The notes beneath the pieces are model-generated. The model had not been told where the DNA came from. It saw nothing but the letters and a program-made list of their open reading frames with translations, and did no database searches. From contig VFJL01000054.1 in the NCBI GenBank assembly GCA_009886095.1, positions 1 to 40,467 of the forward strand: DNA of 40,467 bases. The letters run 5' to 3'. Below are positions 28,770 to 36,947 of the stretch, one piece after another (position 1 is the first letter of the stretch; each line of letters opens with the position of its first letter). The position numbers and the translations under genes were made by a program. The stretch is from Nitrosomonadales bacterium. Its GTDB lineage: Bacteria; Pseudomonadota; Gammaproteobacteria; Burkholderiales; Nitrosomonadaceae.

Positions 28770-29573
28770 TTAATCCTGAAAAATCCCGGTCAGCATCTTG
28801 GTTCCCAGCAGATAAAGCAGCACCACAAAAATTTTCCTGAGCGTATTGGTCTGCACGACATGGGTGATTTTTGCACCCAGCGGCGCAGTCAGCATACTGG
28901 CTAGTACGATCCACCCCAGTGCCGGCAAATAGACATACCCCAGACTGTAGTCCGGCAACAGTTGCGCTTGCGCCATACCGTTGGCGATATAGCCGATGGC
29001 TCCCGCTACAGCGATGGGAAAGCCCGCTGCTGCTGCGGTGCCGATGGCATGTTGTAGTCTGACATTACAGATGGAAAGGAACGGCACAGTCAGCAACCCA
29101 CCACCAATCGCGACCAAGCTCGAAACCGCACCGATCACATTGCCTGCTGCAAACATCCCCGCCCTGCCCGGAAGTTGACGGCTGGATTTGGGGGCGATTC
29201 TGAACAGCATCTGGGTGGCAGCGCAAAAAATGAATACGACAAAAACCACACTCAGAAACTGGCTGGATAGCGCACCTGCCAGCGTTGCTCCGCCCAAGGT
29301 GCCGACGACTATTCCCGGTGTCATATATTGCACCACTTGCCAGTTCACTGCGCCGTGGGCCTGATGGATACGCAGACTGGAGAGGGAAGTAAAAATGATT
29401 GCTGCCATGGTGGTGCCGAGGGCAAGATGCAAAACGCGGTCGACGGGAAAATGCTGGGCGCTGAAAATGAAAGTGAGCACTGGCACCATGATTAACCCGC
29501 CACCGATGCCTAGCAGTCCGGCGAAGAAGCCGACCATTGCACCCAGCAACAGATAAGCTGGCCACCATTCCAT
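28770..29573 (-). CDS. TauE/SafE family membrane transporter
   Basis: A 267-residue integral membrane protein with about eight helices and two glycine-rich repeats, GFFAGLLGIGGGLIMVPVL (about 16-34) and SLVAIGGGLLTVPFL (about 156-170), the family's internal duplication. Members export sulfite, sulfonates or related organic anions; the substrate here is unknown. The ATG at 29573 has GGGGGA about 9 nt upstream. It converges with purC and stands alone. Confidence 0.88.
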   Translation of the reverse strand: MEWWPAYLLLGAMVGFFAGLLGIGGGLIMVPVLTFIFSAQHFPVDRVLHLALGTTMAAIIFTSLSSLRIHQAHGAVNWQVVQYMTPGIVVGTLGGATLAGALSSQFLSVVFVVFIFCAATQMLFRIAPKSSRQLPGRAGMFAAGNVIGAVSSLVAIGGGLLTVPFLSICNVRLQHAIGTAAAAGFPIAVAGAIGYIANGMAQAQLLPDYSLGYVYLPALGWIVLASMLTAPLGAKITHVVQTNTLRKIFVVLLYLLGTKMLTGIFQD

Positions 29574-29647
29574 GTTACGTTTTCCCCCGTTTGATATTCC
29601 GTTTCAGCACTTCCGGTGGCTAGTGCCAATTAGTTGCAGGCGGGTCA

Positions 29648-30103
29648 TTATAAAATTCCCATGATAAATTTCCACTCTGCCGGATCTACTGGTGTGATGG
29701 ATAAGCGATTGCCTGTCTGCAGAATGCGCATATTGACCAAGTCCGGGTAACTCCGTAGCTCCTTGATGCCGACCAGGCGAGTTTTTTTGACAAAGCTTAC
29801 ATTTACGTTGAACCAGCGTGGGTTTTGCGAGGTGGCCTTCGGGTCAAAATATTTGCTGGCAGAATCGAACTGGGTGGCATCGGGGTAAGCGAGCTTGCAG
29901 ACCTCGGCGATGCCGACGATACCCGGCTCGGCACAGCTCGAATGGTAGAAAAAAACCTGGTCGCCGATGCGCATCTGGTCGCGCATGAAATTGCGCGCCT
30001 GATAGTTGCGTACGCCATACCACGCAATGGTTTGTCCAGGCATCGTCGCAAGGTCGTCGACGCTCACGTCGGAAGGTTCAGACTTCATCAGCCAGTAGCG
30101 CAT
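29648..30103 (-). CDS. EVE-domain protein
   Basis: A 151-residue single EVE domain (PUA/YTH-like fold thought to bind modified nucleotides or RNA). It begins MRYWLMKSEPSDVSVDDL and contains the family core YGVRNYQARNFMRDQMRIGDQVFFYHS and the C-terminal LRSYPDLVNMRILQTGNRLSITPV. The ATG at 30103 starts exactly at the conserved RYWLMKSEP; an upstream ATG-like extension lacks family similarity. It lies beyond the 6S RNA terminator and downstream of zapA, an arrangement I recall in other betaproteobacteria. Confidence 0.9.
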   Translation of the reverse strand: MRYWLMKSEPSDVSVDDLATMPGQTIAWYGVRNYQARNFMRDQMRIGDQVFFYHSSCAEPGIVGIAEVCKLAYPDATQFDSASKYFDPKATSQNPRWFNVNVSFVKKTRLVGIKELRSYPDLVNMRILQTGNRLSITPVDPAEWKFIMGIL

Positions 30104-30135
30104 AGTTCTGGAGATAGTGTTGGGTTGCAATAAAC

Positions 30136-30161
30136 AAAAAAAGCGGCATGGCCGCTTTTTT
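30136..30161 (-). terminator. Intrinsic terminator after 6S RNA
   Basis: AGCGGC (30142-30147), loop ATG, GCCGCT (30151-30156), extended by A-runs and T-runs on both sides. On the minus strand the hairpin is followed by a run of seven T. It lies about 17 nt past the 6S RNA 3' end and could also work on the plus strand. Confidence 0.8.
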
Positions 30162-30177
30162 GCGTTCTAAAAATAAA

Positions 30178-30352
30178 GTTCCCCGCAAATGCCGTCAGGC
30201 CTTTATCTTGAACCTTAGGGTCCAAGGTGGTCGCTTGCCGGATGCATCAGGCGCTTCCACATGGGACGCGCACAACAGCATCACTATGGTTCGCAACCAA
30301 TACTCAAAGAATGGTTCAAAGAATATGGGTCTAAACGAACACCGCAGGGAAC
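30178..30352 (-). ncRNA. ssrS: 6S RNA
   Basis: On the minus strand the segment begins GTTCCCTGCGGTGTTCG and ends GCATTTGCGGGGAAC; these ends pair to form the closing stem of 6S RNA. Its 3' half contains the conserved ACCTTGGACCCTAAGGTTCA hairpin, very like the corresponding E. coli 6S segment. The length (about 175 nt) and the place directly after zapA match ssrS elsewhere. 6S RNA mimics an open promoter and sequesters sigma-70 RNA polymerase in stationary phase. The exact ends may differ by several nucleotides. Confidence 0.85.
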
Positions 30353-30419
30353 AACCGTGATCCACTCCGTATTCAAGTAGAAATCTGGTGAAGCTGGCCT
30401 AAGAACCGTGTAACTCTGG

Positions 30420-30728
30420 CTAAAACAACTTGTCCTGTTCCGGCATCGCCGCATCAAGTGCTGCCTGCATGCGGTCGATTCTACGCTTAAATTCACCCAT
30501 GTCAAAACCTCCCCTAATTTTCGTGGTGAGCAGTTCATGGGTAATATTGAGTGCCGCTATGATGGCAATGCGTTCAGAACCAATGACCTTGCCGCCATCT
30601 CTAATTTCACGCATTTTTTTATCAAGGTAAGACACTGACTGGAGTAACTCCTCTCGTTCCTCATCAGGACAGGCGACGCGGAATTCGTGTCCCATAATGG
30701 TAGCGTTCATGGATTTAATGGCACTCAT
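30420..30728 (-). CDS. zapA: Cell-division protein ZapA
   Basis: A 102-residue FtsZ-binding protein that bundles protofilaments at the division ring. The N-terminal domain (IKSMNATIMGHEFRVACPDEE) is followed by the typical IAIIAALNITHELL helix and a C-terminal coiled coil to about 95. Its start overlaps the zapB-like gene by 4 bp (ATGA), so translation is coupled. The 6S RNA gene follows 68 nt downstream. Confidence 0.9.
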   Translation of the reverse strand: MSAIKSMNATIMGHEFRVACPDEEREELLQSVSYLDKKMREIRDGGKVIGSERIAIIAALNITHELLTTKIRGGFDMGEFKRRIDRMQAALDAAMPEQDKLF

Positions 30729-30925
30729 TGTTCGTCTTCAGGGAGTTGGGTCAAGAGGGTTTCCAGGCGCATGGTTGCAATGCTTATTTTTTCAGACAAG
30801 TGTTTATTTTCGCTAGTGGCACTAGCTAGTTGCTGGCGCAACTGGATATTTTCCGATCGCAAGCGACGACACAATTGCACAAATTGGTTTATTTTCTCTT
30901 CCAAGGATTTCAGTTCTGCTTCCAT
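30725..30925 (-). CDS. Small coiled-coil protein, ZapB-like (TIGR02449 type)
   Basis: A 66-residue protein that is almost entirely one coiled coil (MEAELKSLEEKINQFVQLCR to about residue 58) with an acidic tail EDEQ. Such proteins lie directly before zapA in many beta- and gammaproteobacteria and are regarded as ZapB-like division factors. It is the first gene of the zapA operon. Its role is inferred from position and shape; sequence alone says little for a coiled coil. Confidence 0.8.
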   Translation of the reverse strand: MEAELKSLEEKINQFVQLCRRLRSENIQLRQQLASATSENKHLSEKISIATMRLETLLTQLPEDEQ

Positions 30926-31065
30926 CGGCGCACTATAGTTTGAAAATCCTTATTAAGTCAACTGGTAACAGGGTTTATCAAATGTTATTTCCAGAAATTC
31001 CTCTCGCCACGATAAGACTGGCGGTCAATATTTCAAACCGGATTTGCCGATTCTGGTAGAATCCG

Positions 31066-31247
31066 TGCCACGTTTAAGGTGCCCAGTTAAGTGAGGTTCA
31101 TTAACTGGGTTAAACGGGAACCAGGTGAAATGCCTGGGCTGCCCCCGCAACGGTAAGCAAGCGTGGACATATCCACCATGCCACTGTGAATTCTCCAATT
31201 CATGGGAAGGCGATATGTCAAATCTTGTGAGCCCGGATACCGGCCTT
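31066..31247 (+). promoter_or_regulatory. Cobalamin riboswitch
   Basis: Consensus segments appear in order: AGGTGCC near 31078, GGGAACCAGGTGAAATGCC (31116-31134), CTGCCCCCGCAACGGTAAGC (about 31139), CCACTGTG (about 31182), ATGGGAAGGC (about 31202) and the B12-box region GAGCCCGGATACCGGCC (31229-31245). It lies 185 bp upstream of the BtuB-like receptor, which it would switch off when adenosylcobalamin is plentiful. About 120 nt between the aptamer and the gene hold no other feature I can support. Confidence 0.95.
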
Positions 31248-31431
31248 TAGCGCGTATGGAAATATCGCGTGGGGCGGTATCCTGATCGACGTTTTCTCTT
31301 CGTTCATGTAATTCCCTCTGTGGTATTTCCTTGTCTGTCACAACAGCAGACGGCGGGTCTGTTCAGCCTAAAGAAACCCCATGGCGTTATCCATAGGTTT
31401 TCTTTTGGTGAATTACTGCGAGGAATGACAC

Positions 31432-33228
31432 ATGAAATTAGTACGATTGTTGGCTTTGGGGTTGATAACATCTCAGGTTACTTTAGTGATGGCGAGCGGC
31501 AACTCGCCAGCGAAGCTTCCGGAGCTCACAATCTATGGAGGGAACCGCATTCCCACATCCAGAGAATTAACTAATCTTCGCATCAATACGGTCAAGCTGA
31601 AGGTCGAGGACAATGACTGGAAGACCGTGTTGCAGGAGCAGGTGCAGATAAACGAGACTGGACCGGGCGGCCCAGTCTCTCTGTTTATGCGGGGTTCCAA
31701 TTCAAACCAGACGCTGTTTCTGATAGACGGCATGAGAATGTCATCAGCCACTACCGGAGCACCAAACTTTGCTGCAATTGCCCCAGGTCTGCTGTCTTCG
31801 GTGGACGTGATTCAGGGCGGAACGTCGGCAGCTTTCGGCTCCAATGCGGTGGGAGGGGTAATCCGCGGCAACATTGATATTCCGGTAGGGTTAATGGTGT
31901 CAGCCGGGGCTGGCTCAAGGTTCTCGGAGAGGACGGCCGCGAGCCTGGGAGCACGCGGGGATTCATATTACGCCGGAATCCGGATGGTGCAGGACATCAT
32001 TCATCAAGGATCTGCGATGAATAGAAACGATACTTTTGGTTCTTTTAACCCGGACAACGATCCGCGCAAGCGCTTGGGTATCGTGGCCAAGGCAGGCGGC
32101 TGGATAACGCCCGATTTTCAGGTGGAAGCTACCGCACTGACTTCTGCGGCCAAAACCTCATTCGATGCTTCTCCTACGAGTAACGATGTGAACCTGCAGT
32201 CAATTTCGATGGCGAATCTCAGGGGGATCTATTCGCTACCACAGAATTTCAGCATCATGGCCACATACGGAGGATCTCTCGATAGATCGACGGTGCGCGG
32301 AGCCTATCCAGCAATATTTAATACTCAATCCCTCCAGGCAACTGTGCAACTGGAGAAAAAACTGAGTTTCGGACGAGTGTTTGTCGGGATGGATCACGAG
32401 ATTCAGAAGGTGACCAGCACCACGCAATTCACTACTAGCAATCGGACCAACGTGGCAGGATTCATCGGGTCGCAATTGAATACCGGGCGGCATGTGGTGG
32501 AGGGCATGTTGCGCCACGATGACAATAGCCAGTTTGGGAGCTATAACACCTACTCATTTTCACTTGCGCGCAAGCTGGGTGATGCCTGGCGGATAGGGGC
32601 GGTCACCTCGTCGTCATTCAAGGCGCCAACCTTTAACGATCTTTACTGGCCGATGGCTTGGGGATTCGGCGGCAACCCCAATCTCAGACCAGAACGCGGC
32701 CTGATGCACGAGGCATTCATATCGTATGATCAGAACGGTACCAGCTATCGACTGGGTTATTTCATCAACAACATCCAGGATGCCATCGTAATTAACGGGA
32801 TATTTTCGCAGATGGAGAATATTTCTCACGCTCGGATCGACGGAGTCGAGTTCAACGGAGTCCAACCGATCGGCAAGAGCTGGACGGTACGAATCAACGC
32901 AACCGGTCAGAATCCGCAGAATGAACAGACCCACACCACGCTTGCGCGCAGGTCCAAGGTGTTTGGAACGACGGTGCTACGTTATGCCTCCGGGAATTTC
33001 TCCGCCGAGGCGATAGCAAGAGGAGAGGGACTACGCTACGACGATATGGAGAATACCCACAAGCTACCGGCGATGGTGATTGCGGGTTTCAGCGCGGCGT
33101 ACAAGCTCAATCGGGGCCCCACTGTGCGAGTCCAAATCGACAACCTGTTCGACAAGAAGTACCAACCGGCAGTTGGTTTTAACGGGATTCCGCGAACTGT
33201 CTGGGCAAGCGTCACGCACACCTTTTGA
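31432..33228 (+). CDS. TonB-dependent outer-membrane receptor, BtuB-like (cobalamin uptake)
   Basis: Outer-membrane receptor of 598 residues with a signal peptide (about 1-22), a putative TonB box in KLPELTIYGGN, a plug (about 40-140, with VSLFMRGSNSNQTLFLIDGM and AFGSNAVGGVI) and a beta-barrel ending in the terminal aromatic residue of WASVTHTF. Its length and the cobalamin riboswitch upstream point to a corrinoid receptor. No btuCDF or cobalamin-synthesis genes adjoin it. The next gene starts 68 nt later, so co-transcription is possible. Confidence 0.88.
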   Translation: MKLVRLLALGLITSQVTLVMASGNSPAKLPELTIYGGNRIPTSRELTNLRINTVKLKVEDNDWKTVLQEQVQINETGPGGPVSLFMRGSNSNQTLFLIDGMRMSSATTGAPNFAAIAPGLLSSVDVIQGGTSAAFGSNAVGGVIRGNIDIPVGLMVSAGAGSRFSERTAASLGARGDSYYAGIRMVQDIIHQGSAMNRNDTFGSFNPDNDPRKRLGIVAKAGGWITPDFQVEATALTSAAKTSFDASPTSNDVNLQSISMANLRGIYSLPQNFSIMATYGGSLDRSTVRGAYPAIFNTQSLQATVQLEKKLSFGRVFVGMDHEIQKVTSTTQFTTSNRTNVAGFIGSQLNTGRHVVEGMLRHDDNSQFGSYNTYSFSLARKLGDAWRIGAVTSSSFKAPTFNDLYWPMAWGFGGNPNLRPERGLMHEAFISYDQNGTSYRLGYFINNIQDAIVINGIFSQMENISHARIDGVEFNGVQPIGKSWTVRINATGQNPQNEQTHTTLARRSKVFGTTVLRYASGNFSAEAIARGEGLRYDDMENTHKLPAMVIAGFSAAYKLNRGPTVRVQIDNLFDKKYQPAVGFNGIPRTVWASVTHTF

Positions 33229-33296
33229 ACACTGCTGCCGGCAATTCCAGCAGCGCTGCTTTTCTCATTTCCCCTCGATTCTGCTATTGTGCGTCC

Positions 33297-35042
33297 ATGC
33301 AAAATGCACTAATCATGACTGGCCGCCAGTTATACGCACGTTTGACAGACTACGTTGCGCCTTACCGGGGTACATTTGCGCTGGCACTGCTTGGTATGGT
33401 GGTGATGGCGGCAACCGAACCTGCGCTACCGGTACTACTGAAGTTGATGCTGGACGGAACGCTCGTCAACCAGAAGCATGAATTGGTGCAGTTGGTGCCG
33501 CTGGCAGTTATTGTGTTTTTTGCGGTGCGTGGAGTGGCGAGCTACCTCAGTATCTATGTACTTAACTGGGTGAGCGGCAAACTGGTGACGGATTTACGCG
33601 TAACCATGTTCGATAAGTTGTTGATGCTGCCTGCCCGTTATTACACCGATCATGCCAGTGACAATCTTGTTGCCACAGTCACCTTTGACGCGAGTCGTAC
33701 CGTTCATACCGCCACTGGTACGATATCCGTGCTGGCGCGGGATACGCTGACCATCATTGCGTTGCTGGCGTGGATGCTTTATCTGGATTGGAAATCCGCG
33801 TTGCTGGCGTTGTTGCTGATCCCGATGATCATGCTGATTATGCGGCTGGGCAATGGTCAGCAACAGAAAAGTGGTCAGGAAACGGAGAAAACGCTGGACG
33901 GCATGACCCGGGTATTACAGGAGTCGATCAAGAACTACAAAGTGGTCAAACTTTACGGAGGCCAGCAGTACCAGAGCCAGCGCTTCCGGAATGAAGTCGA
34001 CCGGTCGCATCGTTCCGCCATGAAACAGGCCAATGCCAAGGCTTTCATTGCATCGCTGATACAAATTGCCGTCGGCGTGGTACTGGCGGTTGCCATCTAC
34101 CCTGCCACCCAGCAGGCTGCCACTGATGGAGCTACGGCAGGCGGTTTTGTTTCACTCAGCATGACCATGCTGCTGCTGATCTTGCCGGTCAGACGCATCA
34201 CCGCTATTCACATGTCTCGACACCAAGGATTGGCCGCCGCTAGAAGTACATTCTCATTGCTGGATCAGGCGACCGAGCCGGATGCGGGAACGGTTGCTAT
34301 CGGCCGTGCACAGGGGGAATTGCGTTTCGAACAGGTCGGTTTTCACTGTCACCTGCAAGCAGGTGCTGCACTGGAAGGCATTACGCTGACGCTACTGCCA
34401 GGTGAGACGGTAGCGTTGGTGGATCCGGTCGATAGCGGCAAGCTTATACTGGCCGATCTATTGCCGCGTTTTTTCCAGCCTGATACCGGAAGAATTCTGC
34501 TCGATGGCCAAGATCTGGCGACCCTCACATTAACCAGCCTGCGCGCCAACATCGCACTGGTATCATGGGAGATGAGGCTGTTCAATGATACAGTGGCAGC
34601 CAACATTGCTTATGGCACAATGGGGCGTGCCACCGAAGCGGATATCATCGCTGCAATGCATGCCGCGCATGCGGCAGAATTCGTTCGAGAGTTACCGCAG
34701 GGACTGCAAACCGTGGTGGGTGAAGAGGGTGTGCAGCTTTCCGATGGACAGCGTCTGCGTATCACCATTGCCAGGGCATTGCTGAAAAATTCACCCATTC
34801 TGATCCTGGACGAAACGTCACCGTCACCGGCACCAGACTTTAAGCTCGGACAGCAGGAGCAGGCTGCGCTGGTAACTCTGATACAAGGCCGCACTACCAT
34901 CATCATCGCACAGCATCCATCCGCTGCGGCAGAAAAAGCGAATCGCATCATCCTGTTGCAACAAGGTCACATTACTGCAATCGGCAGTCATTTGGAGTTG
35001 CTGGCAAAAGAAGAAATTTACGCCGGGATTTTCCGGACGTAA
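33297..35042 (+). CDS. MsbA-like ABC transporter with degenerate ATPase motifs
   Basis: A 581-residue protein with the full MsbA layout: six membrane helices (about 25-300) and one ATPase domain. The sequence framework is clearly MsbA (lipid A flippase), but ATP-site motifs are altered. Walker A reads DPVDSGKL (376-383), without the first Gly and the Ser/Thr after GK. The Q-loop Gln is Trp424, the signature is LSDGQ (481-485), the D-loop is PSPAPD, and the switch His is Gln539 (AQHPS). Walker B Asp505 and Glu506 remain. No stop or frameshift interrupts it. It may be a pseudo-ATPase with another role, need an active partner half, or be decaying; normal lipid A export presumably uses another MsbA. 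The ATG at 33297 starts MQNALIMTGRQLY. Its 3' end overlaps the convergent wbpM-like gene by 25 bp. Confidence 0.82.
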   Translation: MQNALIMTGRQLYARLTDYVAPYRGTFALALLGMVVMAATEPALPVLLKLMLDGTLVNQKHELVQLVPLAVIVFFAVRGVASYLSIYVLNWVSGKLVTDLRVTMFDKLLMLPARYYTDHASDNLVATVTFDASRTVHTATGTISVLARDTLTIIALLAWMLYLDWKSALLALLLIPMIMLIMRLGNGQQQKSGQETEKTLDGMTRVLQESIKNYKVVKLYGGQQYQSQRFRNEVDRSHRSAMKQANAKAFIASLIQIAVGVVLAVAIYPATQQAATDGATAGGFVSLSMTMLLLILPVRRITAIHMSRHQGLAAARSTFSLLDQATEPDAGTVAIGRAQGELRFEQVGFHCHLQAGAALEGITLTLLPGETVALVDPVDSGKLILADLLPRFFQPDTGRILLDGQDLATLTLTSLRANIALVSWEMRLFNDTVAANIAYGTMGRATEADIIAAMHAAHAAEFVRELPQGLQTVVGEEGVQLSDGQRLRITIARALLKNSPILILDETSPSPAPDFKLGQQEQAALVTLIQGRTTIIIAQHPSAAAEKANRIILLQQGHITAIGSHLELLAKEEIYAGIFRT

Positions 35043-36943
35043 TCATCATCCCCATTGCTACTGGTTTCCCCATGTGAATATTCCGGCACCCATTTTGTCA
35101 GCCACTGCCTGACCTCTGCATCGCTTAACACCGGGTGCCCGTCAATCCACGCTATCAATTCCAGCAGCCATTGCATATCAACTGCACGCGCGCAGGCGAT
35201 ACGCAGTTTAGTGTGGTGGGTAGGCAGGGTATTTTCATCATCGGCTAGCACCTCCTCATAGAGCTTCTCTCCCGGGCGCAAACCGCTGTAAACAATCTTG
35301 ATATCTTCCTCGCTCAAGCCGGACAGGCGGATCAGGTCTCTTGCCAGATCAGCGATTTTTACCGGTTCACCCATATCCAGTACAAAAATTTCTCTGCCAC
35401 CCTGCCCTCCTCCCATCAATCCTGCCTGCAGTACCAATTGTGCCGCCTCAGGTATGGACATGAAATAGCGCGTAATTTCCGGGTGAGTGACGGTGATCGG
35501 CCCACCCCTGGCAATCTGTTCGCGGAATTTTGGAATCACGCTGCCCGTGCTACCCAGCACGTTGCCAAAACGTACTGTCACGAAACGCGTGCCTGGCATC
35601 TCACCATCTTGAGCATTTTTTTCAGCGGTTAAAACGGATTGTTGCAGCGCTTGACATACCATCTCCGCCAAACATTTACTGGCACCCATAACGCTGGTGG
35701 GATTGACCGCTTTATCGGTTGAGATCAGCACAAATTTTTCCACGCCGCATTTAATTGCCATTTGCGCCAGAATGTGAGTTCCCATGACATTGTTCTGCAC
35801 CGTCTCCCAGGCGTTCTCCTGCTCCATCAACGGCACATGCTTGTAAGCAGCAGCATGGAACACCACCGTTGGCCGAAACTGTGCAAACACCTGCGCCAGT
35901 CGGGCAGAGTGTCTAACATCCCCGATCATAAACGCCATCGGCATATCCGGAAAAATGGAGCGGAATTCCTGCTCAATGTTGTAAAGCGCAAGCTCGTTCA
36001 ACTCAAAAAATACCAAGCGAAGTGGGTCGAATTTCGCGATTTGCCGGCATAGCTCCGATCCGATCGAACCGCCTGCTCCGGTAATCAATACGGCTTTCCC
36101 TGTTAGTAAGTCATGCAATCCTTCATTGTCCAGCGTCACAGGGTCACGCCCCAGCAAGTCATCCAGCTCAACATTGCGGATTTGCGATATGGTGACTTTT
36201 CCGCTAATCAGGTCGTCATAAGAAGGTACAGTCAACGCTTTCACTCCCGCAGCGGAGCATATTTCCAGTGCCCGGCGGCGATCACCGTGAGCAGCAGATG
36301 GCATGGCAATAATGGCATGAGCAACGTTCAGCTTTTCCGCCACAGCAGGTAACTCATCGATTCGTCCCAACACTTCCAGGCCGTGCAGAATCAACCCGCG
36401 CCTTCGTTGATCGTCGTCCAGCAACCCCACTACCCGCCATTCGATGCTGCGGGAAAGCTCTTTCACCAGACCGACCGCAGCATCGCCCGCACCTAGCACC
36501 AGCACAGGATTGCCTTGCAGGCCTTTTAGCCCGTAGAGTCGGCGTTCCTTCCATAGTCGGTAGATAAGTCGGCTACCGCTCATCATGAACAAGAGCAGAA
36601 TCGGATCCAGTATCAACACTGAGCGCGGCACCCCAGTGAGTATTTGCAGCAGAAACAACCCCAACGGCACCGCTGCTGCACCTGTCAGAACCGCCAGCAG
36701 GATACGCCGCAAATCAGGCAGGCTCGCGTAACGCCAGATGCCACGATACAAACCAAACCACAGAAACGCTGCTGCCTGAATCGGGATCACCCATAGCAGA
36801 GTTTTCTTTAGCGACTCCAAGTGTAAGTGAGGGATGTCGAAATTAAAACGGAATAAATGCGCCAGCCACCACGCTGCGACGATCACGATGAGGTCGTGAG
36901 TAAATGCAATGAGTCTGCGTAAATCCGGGTTATGCTGGGGCAT
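35018..36943 (-). CDS. Nucleoside-diphosphate-sugar 4,6-dehydratase, WbpM/PglF/CapD family
   Basis: A 641-residue membrane enzyme, probably UDP-GlcNAc 4,6-dehydratase, acting early in synthesis of QuiNAc/FucNAc or bacillosamine-type sugars. It has four N-terminal helices (about 10-115), a first Rossmann-like domain (NPVLVLGAGDAAVG, about 146) and a catalytic SDR domain with VLITGAGGSIGSELC (about 285) and STDKAVNPTSVMGASK. In that last motif Met replaces the usual catalytic Tyr, as in WbpM. It ends in YSHGETSSNGDDDYV. It lies 4 nt after the WecA-like transferase gene, in one operon. Confidence 0.92.
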   Translation of the reverse strand: MPQHNPDLRRLIAFTHDLIVIVAAWWLAHLFRFNFDIPHLHLESLKKTLLWVIPIQAAAFLWFGLYRGIWRYASLPDLRRILLAVLTGAAAVPLGLFLLQILTGVPRSVLILDPILLLFMMSGSRLIYRLWKERRLYGLKGLQGNPVLVLGAGDAAVGLVKELSRSIEWRVVGLLDDDQRRRGLILHGLEVLGRIDELPAVAEKLNVAHAIIAMPSAAHGDRRRALEICSAAGVKALTVPSYDDLISGKVTISQIRNVELDDLLGRDPVTLDNEGLHDLLTGKAVLITGAGGSIGSELCRQIAKFDPLRLVFFELNELALYNIEQEFRSIFPDMPMAFMIGDVRHSARLAQVFAQFRPTVVFHAAAYKHVPLMEQENAWETVQNNVMGTHILAQMAIKCGVEKFVLISTDKAVNPTSVMGASKCLAEMVCQALQQSVLTAEKNAQDGEMPGTRFVTVRFGNVLGSTGSVIPKFREQIARGGPITVTHPEITRYFMSIPEAAQLVLQAGLMGGGQGGREIFVLDMGEPVKIADLARDLIRLSGLSEEDIKIVYSGLRPGEKLYEEVLADDENTLPTHHTKLRIACARAVDMQWLLELIAWIDGHPVLSDAEVRQWLTKWVPEYSHGETSSNGDDDYVRKIPA

Positions 36944-36947
36944 CCTG

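Noticed and set aside
30148-30360. 70-codon plus-strand ORF
   Set aside because: It lies antisense to 6S RNA and begins within the terminator; there is no ribosome site or similarity.
31087-31341. 84-codon minus-strand ORF
   Set aside because: It is antisense to the cobalamin riboswitch and has no coding signal.
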